Shown here piece after piece: positions 42,015 through 52,882 of a stretch of DNA of 64,000 nucleotides. Every line of letters begins with the position of its first letter. Within the stretch, counting starts at the first letter, position 1. A program made the position numbers and the translations under genes. Source of the stretch: Amphimedon queenslandica (Eukaryota; Porifera; Demospongiae; Haplosclerida; Niphatidae); contig NW_003546243.1 in assembly GCF_000090795.2 (NCBI RefSeq), forward strand, positions 1,361,253-1,425,252. Direction: 5' to 3'. The notes beneath the pieces are model-generated. The model searched no databases, was not told the origin of the DNA, and saw only the letters and a list, made by a program, of their open reading frames with translations.

Positions 42015-42199
42015 GACAATAGACATATTATATATTATATAGTAGATTATATTGCTTCTATCTAGCTTACTTATGACCAAGCAGCTATTGAATTGAATGG
42101 CTCTATTGTTCATTATTATTATTATTATTATTTCTATACATACAAAACCACAAGTAAATAAGGAAGTTAATGCAATGCGATTGAAAAGAGATTGAAAAT

Positions 42200-45100
42200 T
42201 TAAAAATGAGTATGCATGGATGCATCATCAGGGCTTTGAGTCTTCACTTCCAGTGTCACTGGATCTTTCTGAATGAGTAAAATATAATTTAACGACACAA
42301 GAAATAGTCAAAATACTTTTGAATGATCCAGTATAACGAGGAACTGCATACTCAGGTTCATCACTCTGTGATTGACCAGTATTAGCATAATAGTGGAGTG
42401 AATCATAGGGATGGAATGCACTACCAGCAACACTACTGGAATCATCAACTATAGACTCTGGAGGAACATACAAAGGGTTTTCAGCCATCAAGGTGTTGCC
42501 ACTTCTGTTTTGGGTATAATCAACAACTAGAAATGTCCTATGAACATTGAGATAGTGGCTTTGACTTCACTTACACATTGACTCGTCTGATTTTGATAAA
42601 TAATAGTGTCTGATGACTAGTGCTAGTACAATTGCTAGTATTGCAATTAAAATTACAAAGGCAATCGATCCAGCAATAATACCAGCAACAGATCCATTGG
42701 ACATACCAACTTTTCCATCAGTTTCAACTGGTCCTGTTGATGGAATAACATTACCTTAATACATTAGCCAGAAAAAAAGTAACTCACCACTGATAATTGT
42801 GGTCACATTTTGGCATCTGATTCCATAATATCCTGTTGGGCAGCTACATTGAAACCTATTGGTGTTATTCACTGAAGAACAAGTACCACCATTTAAACAG
42901 GGCTTATAACTACAAGGCTGTGTCAAATCAACTTCACAACTCTTTCCAGTGTAAAGAGGTGGACAGGAGCAGTTGTATGTATTTGGTAGATTGGTACAGT
43001 TCCCATTGTTCTGGCAAGGAGAAGATGCACACGAATTGTAAAAGTCTTCACAATTTCTTCCCTACCAAATCAACACAGAATGATCTGCTTTGAATCAACA
43101 AAATTTGAAATGCTTACACTGTAATACTGATAACATAAGCAGCGGTAATCATTGATGAGATCAATACAATTTCCGTTGATGCAGGGATTTGGTAGGCACT
43201 CATTTACATCAATTTCACAAGTAGTCCCTGTGTAGCCAGGCTGACATTGACAGACTGCACTATTACCAGAAATCTAAACATAAAATCAGGATTTAATCTC
43301 ATGTAAATTATGCAATACTGAAGCAACTCACAGAGCACTGTCCACCATTATTGCAAGGGTTCGGATTACAAAGATGTATTTGACAATTAGTGCCTTGATA
43401 GCCATTTTCACACAAGCAATAATGCCCATTTGGTGTATTCTAGTGTAAATACAATACAATAAATATTGTGCTTAACCGATTTGATATCTCACTTACAAAG
43501 CAGACTCCATTTCTACATGGGTTTAATTGACAACCGTTAACATGAATCTGACATAGTTTCCCAGTATAAGGATAAGGGCATAGACAGGCAAAGCCTTCAT
43601 CAGTGATTACGCATGAGCCACCATTTTCACACGGATTTAAAGAACAAATGCTGATTGGTATATCACATTTACTTCCAGTGTATAACAATGGGCATGTGCA
43701 TGTGTATGAATTAATTCCATCCTAAGGGAAGATCATAAATTTTAGCAAATAGCAATATATGCAAGCTAACAGTGCAGTTTCCTCCATTTTTACAAGGATT
43801 AGGTATGCAGTCATTGATGTTTCTGTCACACAGAGTTCCATTATATCCAGTATCACATGTGCATGTAAATGAATTGATGCTATCCTGCACAAACAAATGA
43901 AAATGATGCCATAACGTATTAATTATGTACATACATTGCAGGCTCCGTGAATACAAGGATTCGATTCACAGTCATCAATATCAACTGAGCAATTTGTTCC
44001 AGTAAATCCAGTTGGACACACACAACTATATCCATTGATTTTGTCCTTATTATATAAAAAAAATTATAAACTTTATTATTAAAAGTTTTAAAATCTCAAA
44101 CGTACCACACACGTAGCTCCATTTGAACAAGGGGATGATGCACAGCTGCTTGTGACACTCTCACAGTGTACTCCGTAATACCCAGGAGGACAGAAACACC
44201 TGTAGCTGTTTATTCCATCCTATATATAATGATTCTAATCAAAAACAAAATTCTAACTTTATGCTTACAACACAAGTGCCTTCATTTTGACACGGGGAGT
44301 CAGCACAATCATTAATGTTGATCTGACAGCTGATTCCATCATAGCCTTGAGCACATGAGCAAGTATAATTATTGATACCGTCCTGTTATGAAACATAAAA
44401 AATATATACATAATTTCAGCTGTTATATCATATAGTTCGTGTGATGATGTATCAAAAAATATAATAAAAATTTGGGCTGATTTCAAAGCCATTTTTGAGA
44501 AAAATCATAGGCTATAGTACAGGGTATTTTTCAGAATTTTGGTGTTTTAAAAATGGCCGTAACTTGAAAAGTTGAAGCCGGAATTAGCTCAAACTTTCTA
44601 CACAGCATAAGAACATCAATATACATCAGAAAATGTAATAAAAATTTAGGGTGATTTTGGAGCCATTTTTTGGAAAAAACCATGGGCTATAGTACAGGGA
44701 AAATTTTCAAAATTGGCTCATTTTTAAAAATGACCATAACTCTAAAATTTGAGCTCAGAATTGGCTCAAACTTTCTACACAGCATAAGTACATCAATATA
44801 CATCAGAAAATGTAATAAAAATTTGGGGTGATTTTGGAGCCATTTTTTGGGAAAAACCATGGGCTATAATAGTACAGGAAAAATTTTCAAAATTGGCTCA
44901 TTTTAAAAAATGACCATAGCTCGAAAATTTGAGTTTAGAATCGGCTCAAACTTTCTACACAGCATAAGTACATCAATATGTATCAGAAAATGTAATAAAA
45001 GTTTGGGGTGATTTTGGAGCCATTTTTTGGAAAAAACCATGGGCTATCCTTGGATATTATTCAGAATTTTGGCATTTTCTTAAAATGGCTGTAACTTAAA

Positions 45101-46172
45101 AAATTGTAGCCAGAATCAGCTCAAACTTCTACACATCATAAAGACATAAATATATATCAGAAAATGTAATAAAAATGGCAATTACGAACAATACAAGTCC
45201 CTCCATTAAAGCAAGAGTTAGGAGTGCAATCATCAATATTTGCACTGCAGTTCTTTCCTGTCCATCCAGAAGCACAGGTGCAATAATAATCATTAATTAA
45301 ATCCTAATATGATATAAATTATTCAATTTTGAGTTCATTATAGTAGTAGTATTTTACCAGGCAAATTCCATTATTGCAAGGGTTTGGGACACAATCATCT
45401 ATATTGAATTGACAAGTTATTCCAGTATATCCAGGCAAGCATGAGCATACATAGCCATTAGCAGTGTCCTAATGAAGATACTTAAACCACATGACTCTTT
45501 TATCCTTAACTTACAGTACAGTTAGCTCCATTTTGACATGGTGAGTTGGCACATCTATCAAGAACTGCTTCACAGTTTTTGCCATAATATCCAGATGGAC
45601 AGTTACAACTATAACTATTGATACCGTCCTATATAAAAGGATTGAGAGTTCATTAATAATTATTTGGCATTCTTGCATACAATGCAAATCCCTTCATTAA
45701 GACAAGGATTGTGGGCACAGTCATCAATATTAACAGTGCAGTTGGGGCCAGTATAACCGGATATGCAAGAACATGTATAAGAGTTTATGCCATCCTAATA
45801 ATAAAAATATAATCAAAATAAAAAGTAGTAAACATTAAGTCATACTGTGCATGATCCATAAACACAAGGGTTTGGGCTACAGTCATTAATATTATTCACA
45901 CAAGTTGATCCAGTCCAACCAGGTGAACACGTACACGTGAACCCATTCAACTTGTCCTGTTAAAATCAATTTCAATGAGTGTCAATGAGCTTTTATTCTT
46001 ACTGTACATATGCCACTGTTCTGGCAGGGATTCGGCTGGCACTCGTTAATCTCAGTTTCACAATTGATCCCAGTATATCCTGCTGCACACGCACACACAT
46101 ACCCACCAGCACCAGTGTCCGTACAATTAGCTCCATTCTGACAGGGAGCCCTGTTTTTGCATGGCACAAGAT

Positions 46173-46203
<31 letters not shown>

Positions 46204-47575
46204 TAAATTTAATTTTACCGAGGTAATTGTAAAGCCACATGCATAGGGAAGTATTGTTTACATGGTCAAAGGAAGCCACTTCTAACTTTACGCATGTTTA
46301 CAGTAGTGTAACTTGATTTGATTGAGCTATCAAGTTTTTCGAGTTATGTGGTGAAGTGAGTCGGTGTATCACTTAAGTTTCATTAGGGCTTTACTCTACT
46401 CTAATGCTAAAGGGCAACCTTATAACAGTCAAGCAGACATTTAGACTCACCGATAGAACAGTTGTAGCCACCCCAGTTACTGTTACAGATGCACTCATTT
46501 GGAACAGTGCAGTATCCATTGACTAATAAATCAATAAATAAGATCAAAAAGGTAATTACAAAAATTTTGGTCATACGTACGGCAGCCTGGACGCTCTGTG
46601 CAGTTTGAGCAATCACTGCCACTCCATCCAGGGTTACATCTGGTGTTACATAGGAGAAATCTTTATATAAAAATGGTTTTATACTTACATGCAGTTACCG
46701 GGGAATAAACAAACACCACCAACTGGGTTACATTCCTTGATGCAAACAGCTTTAAAAATGTGTTTATAACTAATTTAATCAGAGTAGTGATTGCTTACCT
46801 GTCAAGCAATTATTGGTCTCATTTTTCCAGCCATCTATGCATCTTTTTTGTCCAGTGTTATCACAAGTGTAATGTCCTAGCCCATTGGTATTTGTTGGAT
46901 TACAAAAAGTACTGCAAGTTGGTCCGTAATAGTTCTCCTGACATAGAACACGAAACTTTAGAGTGATAGCTCCTCCCCCATGGCTACCATTGTATGAAGA
47001 GGCAACAGTATATGCAGAATTGATCTGCAATGAAGTAAACTGAATGTAAACTTTGTCTACTAAATCGTCAGCATTGTTGTTTGCATCATCATCCATCACT
47101 TTTACATAAAGCTGAAATGAGCCCTGCAGATACAATGCATGATAAACATTAAATACTATTTAAAGAACATACTCTCCAAGTTGATCCAGTAAAGTTCATT
47201 GGATTGCTGATACCCTCACTGAGAGGTGCTTTAAAACCAATTGCATTAGACCCAAGATTTCCAGTCTGGTAGCTGCCAAGTGGGCAGTGCTCACTTGTTC
47301 TGTTGTAACCAAATGGCCGCATACAAAAGAGAAAACTGTTTTCACAGGATTTGTCACACTGGAATTCAAACCATTTCCATGTGTAACCATCACAGCATCT
47401 TCCAGCAGCATCATAGCCAGTACCATTCCATGATATTGCTTTTACTTGGAGCACATAACCTGCATTAGCTGTTTTCTATGCACAAAGTAAATGAATAAAA
47501 GTCGTGACAAAACTTTATCTCTATCATTACCAGTGACAACAGCAAGCAGAAAAGAGTAAACTTCAGTAAAAGCAT
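42200..47575 (-). CDS. DSL-family Notch ligand with about 18 EGF repeats (DSL1)
   Basis: About 20 exons. Signal peptide [15 protein letters not shown]; an MNNL-like region ([34 protein letters not shown]); a DSL domain [33 protein letters not shown]; then an EGF array, many of calcium-binding type (NIDDC, NINDC, DVNEC). A membrane span follows ([21 protein letters not shown], longer in sequence), with a tail carrying ENPLYVPPE and EPEYAVPRY. Ligand of Notch on neighbouring cells. EGF exons begin regularly with D(G/K)IN and end after the third cysteine, phase 0. The C-terminus depends on a possible 48-bp last intron: spliced, stop 42200; unspliced, stop about 42228. A family B array lies in the intron at 44.4-45.2 kb. 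No VWC domain, so Delta-like rather than Jagged-like by this criterion. Confidence 0.85.
44450..45180 (+). repeat. Family B tandem array, four units, in DSL1 intron
   Basis: Units recur with gctat cores at 44511, 44686, 44863 and 45043 (periods about 175-180 bp). Each has ggtgattttggagccattttt, aaaaaccatgggctat(agtacagg), ttttcaaaattggctc, aaaatgaccataactc and ctttctacacagcataag. The agtacagg remnant and shared ctttctacac-cataag...acatca-tat order show that families A and B are related. Confidence 0.92.
46180..46203. repeat. (TA)n microsatellite
   Basis: Uninterrupted alternating TA in a DSL1 intron, self-complementary. Confidence 0.9.
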
Positions 47576-47804
47576 CTTTCTGGTGAGCTTTCTTGTTCTT
47601 TGAAACTAAAACTTTAAGGTGTGGCTCAAATAGTTATTTAAACCATAAAATTAATGTGAGCCACACCTAAAAGTGGGATGTGTACTGTGTAGCATAATTA
47701 TTTTCTTTTTAGAGTTTTTCAATTAAATCTAAAGGGCATAAATTGATTATTCTTAAAATACAATAACAGCAAGCAACAATAATAATAATAATAATTAAAT
47801 TCAG
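47576..47804. promoter_or_regulatory. DSL1 upstream region with inverted GGTGTGGC boxes
   Basis: 229 bp between the DSL1 ATG and the DSL2 stop. GGTGTGGCTC (47618-47627) and GAGCCACACC (47658-47667) form a perfect inverted repeat with about 30 bp between the arms, the nearer 43 bp upstream of the start. Also an (AAT)n tract at about 47780. Confidence 0.5.
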
Positions 47805-50051
47805 CTAATTAAACTCGAATGAAGGATCAAATTCATAATGTCCCTCATTGTATATACTTTGAGATGAATTCTTGTATATTTGAGAATAAACAATTTCAGG
47901 TTCATTTGGATGACTTGGGCTATCATAAGATCGTGGAATTGATCCTTCAATCTCATCATTGTCAGGTTCAGAGGCAAGAGAGTAAATATTTTCATTCTCA
48001 GAGCTACTTCTTACAAATCTTTTCTCCTCGTAAAGTGGATTTGGGAGTTCCCTTGTGAAATCATTGCCATTTGTTGCTAAGTAATAATTAGTTGTATAAT
48101 TTGGCAATGACCGGATTGTACTATCACCAGTTGAATTGTTAGCAGCTGACAATGAATAGTTTGGATTATCAATTGGTGCTGTATACATGTTGTCAGGATT
48201 GTTTCCTAAAAAGTAAAAGTCCAAAGCAAATTGAACATTGAAGAAAATATAATCCATAGCATAAAAGTAGTATACCCGTATTTAAAGATTTCAAACTCCA
48301 TGTGTAAAGGACCTATGTCTATGTATTAATTATTATTTTACTCTAATTGTATTTTATTATTTTACTGACTGGAACATTCTAGAAAATGTGTATTATCTCT
48401 GTATTGTATTATTGTACTTTCTGGAACCCTCCAGGAGGCTGTGTAACCTTCATGTATTTGTATGTGTCCAGAAGTTTCTGGAACCTTGTCTTTTGTATAA
48501 ATAGAGTTGAGAGTTGGTGTTTTGTTGTTCTCCACTTGTTTATTCTAATTTCTAATAAATTCTTTTAAAAGTCAAAGCAATCTTTGATACATGTATGATA
48601 TGACATGCATCGTGTACTATGTTAATTTTGCATTAGAAAAAGGTAAGGGTGTATGGTGATAATATAATTAGTAGCTGTGAGACACAACAAAAGGAAAGTA
48701 TAATCATGCACACACTTAACAAGTATAAACATACGCCCACAAAACTACGGCAGTGCCTTGCAGTGATCAGTGCAGCTAACCTTTATTATTCCTTTTATGT
48801 ACAAAGAACAGGGTGATAATGATCAGTACAACCATAGTAGTTATTATCAAAAGCCCCCCAACAGCAATAGAAGCATAAATGATAGTTGCTGTTCTTCTAC
48901 TGTTGGTGGGAAGTGAGCCACTGGTTGCTGTAGTGCTTGGTATCATTGTTGCCATTGTTGTTGTTGATAATGGAGTTACTGGAGTTGCTGTACCTATAAA
49001 AAAACAATAAAAAGATATTTAGAAAGACCACAATTTTTCATTAACATGCAAATGTATGCAAACAGTATCTATAAATGGTCATTGTTTAGTAGTCACAATA
49101 GTGGGTGTATGCAATATCCTAGCATACAGTTAGTGCACTGATTGCAAGCTGGTCCTCTCCACCCATCTATACAGGCACAGGTATTGTTAGAAGGAATGCA
49201 TTGTTGGTTAGAGTTGCAAACGGGATCACAAGGAAGAACTAAATAAGGAATCATGGTAACACATGCTTTAGTAGGTGGCGGCATTATAACTTACACATTG
49301 TGCAGTTGGTTTCAATGTCGTAGCGACCGCTGCATATCTTGTTACCTTGAGAATCACAAGTATAGTGGCCAAGCTCTTCATCATGAGTTCTGCAGAATAC
49401 GTCGCACTGACTGCCATAATAATTCGTATCACATCTCAAATCAAAGCTTGCTTCTATACTGATTCTGATACCCCTTAGGGTAATAATGTCTGATGGTCCC
49501 CCACTAGCATTAGTGTATGTGAGAGGAGTTCCAATTACACCTATAAAATTTGATCCATCTGGATCCAAATCAAACACCCGAACTAAGAAATCAACTTGAT
49601 TCTATAAAAGTATTGAAAATCATCATCTTAGCTGTAATCTACCCCAAGATTTTAAAACTTACATTCTCTGGCCATTGCGTTCCATTAAACAATAATGGAT
49701 GAGACACATTATTCTCACCAATTGAAGCAACGCCAGTGAAATTCAATTCGTCCCCACCAGCAACCAATCCAGTTTGGTAGGCACCATACTGACAGCTTGG
49801 TGATGTCACATCGACTCTTAAACAAAACAGAAAATCATTATCACAAGGGTTCATGCATATGCCATCTAAGACTCCATCTGTGTCACAGCAAAACCTATCT
49901 GATCTTCTGCTGGTAGGATTGCTATACTGATACAATCTGACTTCTAATACCCAATTGCTCTCAGTGTACTGGAAAATAGCATAATTCTCATAGATTCTAG
50001 TAATGCTCTTACTTTTAATAATGACAGCAGAAGAAGGAAAACAATCATCAT
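47805..50051 (-). CDS. Short DSL-family Notch ligand (DSL2)
   Basis: About seven exons. Signal peptide MMIVFLLLSLLK ends at an intron placed as in DSL1; MNNL-like region with FCCDTDGVLDG..CDNDFLFCLRV and GAYQTGLVAGG; DSL domain LRCDTNYYGSQCDVFCRTHD, then ELGHYTCDSQGNKIC; about one EGF unit (CNSNQQCIPSNNTCACIDGW); Ser/Thr/Pro stalk; membrane span (TIIYASIAVGGLLIITTMVV); and a tail of about 135 residues encoded by one exon (48207-47805) with DNPNYSL, PNPLYEE and YSQIY. Same MNNL/DSL layout and intron position as DSL1, so a tandem duplicate with most EGF repeats lost or never gained. The intron before the tail holds the heat-shock-element block. Head-to-head with the LRR gene. Confidence 0.85.
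48300..48592 (+). mobile_element. LTR-like block with heat-shock elements, TATA box and AATAAA
   Basis: Within a DSL2 intron, on the opposite strand to DSL2. Order: HSE 48371-48385 (GGAAC-ATTCT-AGAAA), a partial HSE 48418-48437, HSE 48470-48484 (AGAAG-TTTCT-GGAAC), TATAAATA 48496-48503, AATAAA 48554-48559. A U3-R-U5-like order in under 300 bp suggests a solo LTR; termini and target-site duplication could not be fixed, and no retroviral coding sequence is near. Alternatively, a stranded promoter of a heat-shock-type gene. Confidence 0.5.
48371..48503 (+). promoter_or_regulatory. Heat-shock-element array upstream of a TATA box
   Basis: Two three-unit heat-shock elements match the nGAAn/nTTCn alternation at every defining base; one lies 11 bp upstream of TATAAATA. 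This spacing resembles hsp70-type promoters. No plus-strand coding exon follows before 50159. Confidence 0.75.
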
Positions 50052-50158
50052 TTCTTTTTGCAGTCAAAATTAATGAGCACTGCCTGCTTCAAGCCCTTCT
50101 TAAATAGTTGCAGCTACTCAAACTCATCAATTATGCAGAAAGTTGAGCCACACCCGTC
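50052..50158. promoter_or_regulatory. Putative bidirectional promoter, DSL2 / LRR gene
   Basis: 107 bp between divergent ATGs; GCCACACCC at 50147-50155 lies directly before the LRR ATG, so it falls in the 5' UTR or core promoter. Confidence 0.5.
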
Positions 50159-52760
50159 ATGGAAAATGGCGTCATCATGGCAATACTGATAGGAGGATCC
50201 ACTCTGGTTGCTGTGGCCATTTCTCTCTCTTTCCTTGCATTATTTCAGATAGTGAACATTAAAAATAAAGTATTGCAACTGTTTAAAGGACATCATAAAG
50301 CAAGAAGGGGTTTACGTCGCTCTAAGAAGCAAAAGAAAGGAACAGCTAGTGAGACAGGAACAAAAAGCGAAGAAAACGAGACCCAAAATGAAGAGGAGTC
50401 GTGGGAAGCTATTTTTTTTTTACAGTAGCCCCTTTAGAAGAGCCAATATTACCGGAACCCTTGCATCCATATGATCTCTCACTACTAAGGCCTTGCCAGA
50501 GGTTCAATGAATTTGTGAATTATATTAGTCCTTTGTACTGTACTTTTTAGATGTCATAGGTTGGATGCTAAAAGGCAATGCAAGTGAGTTCCTGTTATTT
50601 ATTTTGCCATCGGGTGTCTGTGTTTACACTATTGTTTGCACCTTTGCTTTTATTGTATAGGTATAATTATTGTGCCAGTTGTTGTAAAGGCAAACATGAT
50701 TCAGTTTGTAAAGCTCACGGTACTGGGTATGAGTATGCTGTAAGAACAGTCAATGAAGCAGTCAGTTATGGAAAATATCCTGAAGTTGACATTAGCTACT
50801 GCAATCTAAAGAAATGTCCACCTAACATTGGTTCCATTGGAACCTTTACGGTAATAATAACAAAGATGCACAATGGATGGTACTCTATAATTGTGACTGT
50901 TTGAATGTTTGACTGGCTTCAGTGTATATCATTAGAGTTTAGACCCACCACAAAAATAGTAACACCTTATTTAATAAGTCTAGTAGGTATCTTACAATTG
51001 TTATTATTGTATACACAGGCAAGTCTTAATTTATCAAACAATCGCTTATCATTCGTACCAGAAGACATTGGATCACTAAGTGGCCTTGAGGAATTGTTTC
51101 TACAATACAATCACTTAGCAATGATACCGGTCAGTACATGACATACCTTATATAGATACTGCACGTGCCTTATGTTCCCACCACTAAAGACTGCATTGCA
51201 TTTAAATTATTGTAGTTGAGGTATGTTCTTCAGTCTATATTTAGTCTTTTGTTTTGTAGTAATGTAGTAAATGCAGTGTCCTTTGATCTCTCTCTCTCTC
51301 TCCTTTAATTCCCTTTTGTAATGTTCTCTCTCTCTCCCTCTCTTCTATTTACAGAGCAGCATATGTCACTTGTCTTTTTTGCGTGAACTTGATCTAAAGA
51401 ATAACAACTTGACTTCTCTTCCTAACGAGATTGGCTCTCTTTCCTTGTTAAATATCCTTTGTGTCACTAATAATCGTATCTCTAGCCTACCTTCTTCCAT
51501 CGGAAAACTTAGAAATTTAGAAGAGCTTACATTACAGTAAGTAATTGCCATACAAAGCAGCAGACTAGTGTAGTTTATTTGATCAAGACAAATATTCTGT
51601 TGTTGTTTGAGGTGTAAGAATCATTGAATCCTACTTGTGCTTGCCAGATAGCAATGTTTACTTTCATGTACCATTATTAATTTATAGTTCAAATGAATTA
51701 GCCCATTTACCAAGCGAGATTTGCCTATTAAAGGATTTAAAAGTAAATACTAACTAACTTTGATTACAATTAAGTGATTATACTTTATTAGTTACTTTAC
51801 TGTGGAGACAACAAGTTACAAAGCCTGCCTGACCAGTTTGGAAAACTCGTCAAACTGGAAGAGCTTGATTTTTCTGGGTGTGAACTGGTGAAATTGCCAG
51901 AATCATTCAGCAATTGTAAGTCACTGATAAGAGTATGGCTATGCAATAACAGGTGAGGACTCATAGTGATGCAAAGAGACTATCAACTTCTTGTTTTAGA
52001 TTAGTACAATTGCCAGTACAGATTGGCAATTTGGTAAATTTGAAGGAGCTTCATGTCAGAAAAAACAAAATTAGAATGTTTCCAATGTCAATGAGAAGTC
52101 TGACTCTCTATACATTTACAGGTATTTTAATGTTGTGTGTAGGATTAAGTTTGAATTAGAAAATAATGTGCCAGTAACCATGGGTTATACTTCATTGGTA
52201 ACAAAGGATAGGCAAATTTTTTTTCTAGTTTATACAAGGTGACAAGCATAGCTGTTCACACTTTGATTTGTGAACAGAGGTGTAAAAAAATTTACAAGTT
52301 GTCATATAGTCCATAATTTTTCCAAAATCTAACCAGAAGATTAATAATAATTATTATATTATGTAAATGTAGCTCAAGAGAATCCAATCATTAAAGAGAA
52401 TCAGAGAGTTAAACTAAGTGACAGTCCTACAGACTCCTTCCCATCTCTACTGGAATTATCAGCAAGAGCTATCATACGCACACAAATCAATGAATGGAAG
52501 AATGAAGGAGCAGTACCGACTCATCTAGCAGGTCAGTGACTTGAATCATTAAGTGTTGGACAATAATCATCTTTTATTATATAGATATGCTGAGTCACTA
52601 TGACACTTGTTCCACCTGTGGTAGACCTTTTTTTAAATTTTTTTCATATCATGTTGCGTTCCATTTGGTTGGTGTATATTACAAACTCCCATTGTATGAG
52701 TATTGCTGTTCACCACATAATCCCATCTCCTGCTCTGTGAGGAAACACCAGCTGGACTAG
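50159..52760 (+). CDS. Membrane-anchored LRR protein with LRRC58-like C-terminus and N-terminal Cys motif
   Basis: Eleven exons (50159-50348, 50426-50501, 50551-50583, 50661-50850, 51019-51129, 51355-51536, 51688-51742, 51792-51952, 52000-52121, 52373-52531, 52585-52760) join to 1455 bp, 484 residues. Order: hydrophobic span near the N-terminus (VIMAILIGGSTLVAVAISLS), basic stretch (KARRGLRRSKKQKK), a cysteine cluster PCQRCHRLDAKRQC then NYCASCCKGK, about eight leucine-rich repeats (LNLSNNRLSFVPEDIGSL and similar), and a C-terminal segment LLELSARAI..CSTCGRPFF..YKLPLYEYCCSP that matches human LRRC58. LRRC58 lacks the N-terminal span and Cys cluster. The first two introns were inferred from phase and acceptor tracts and could be revised. 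Function unknown; possible zinc-binding ends inferred. Confidence 0.75.
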
Positions 52761-52882
52761 TAGTTTTTTTACCTTTTTAAAACGATTTGTATTATATAAA
52801 AGGGGTTGACCCCTTTAATCAAACTTATAATAAATTATAAATAAAACGATAATAATAATAATATTATAAAACAATAATTTCA

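Noticed and set aside
50349-50425. Separate small membrane protein ending at FFLQ (50159-50428)
   Set aside because: The run of T followed by acag is a strong acceptor, and an upstream GTGAGA donor keeps frame into conserved-looking sequence, so it is better read as exon 1 of the LRR gene; kept as an uncertainty.
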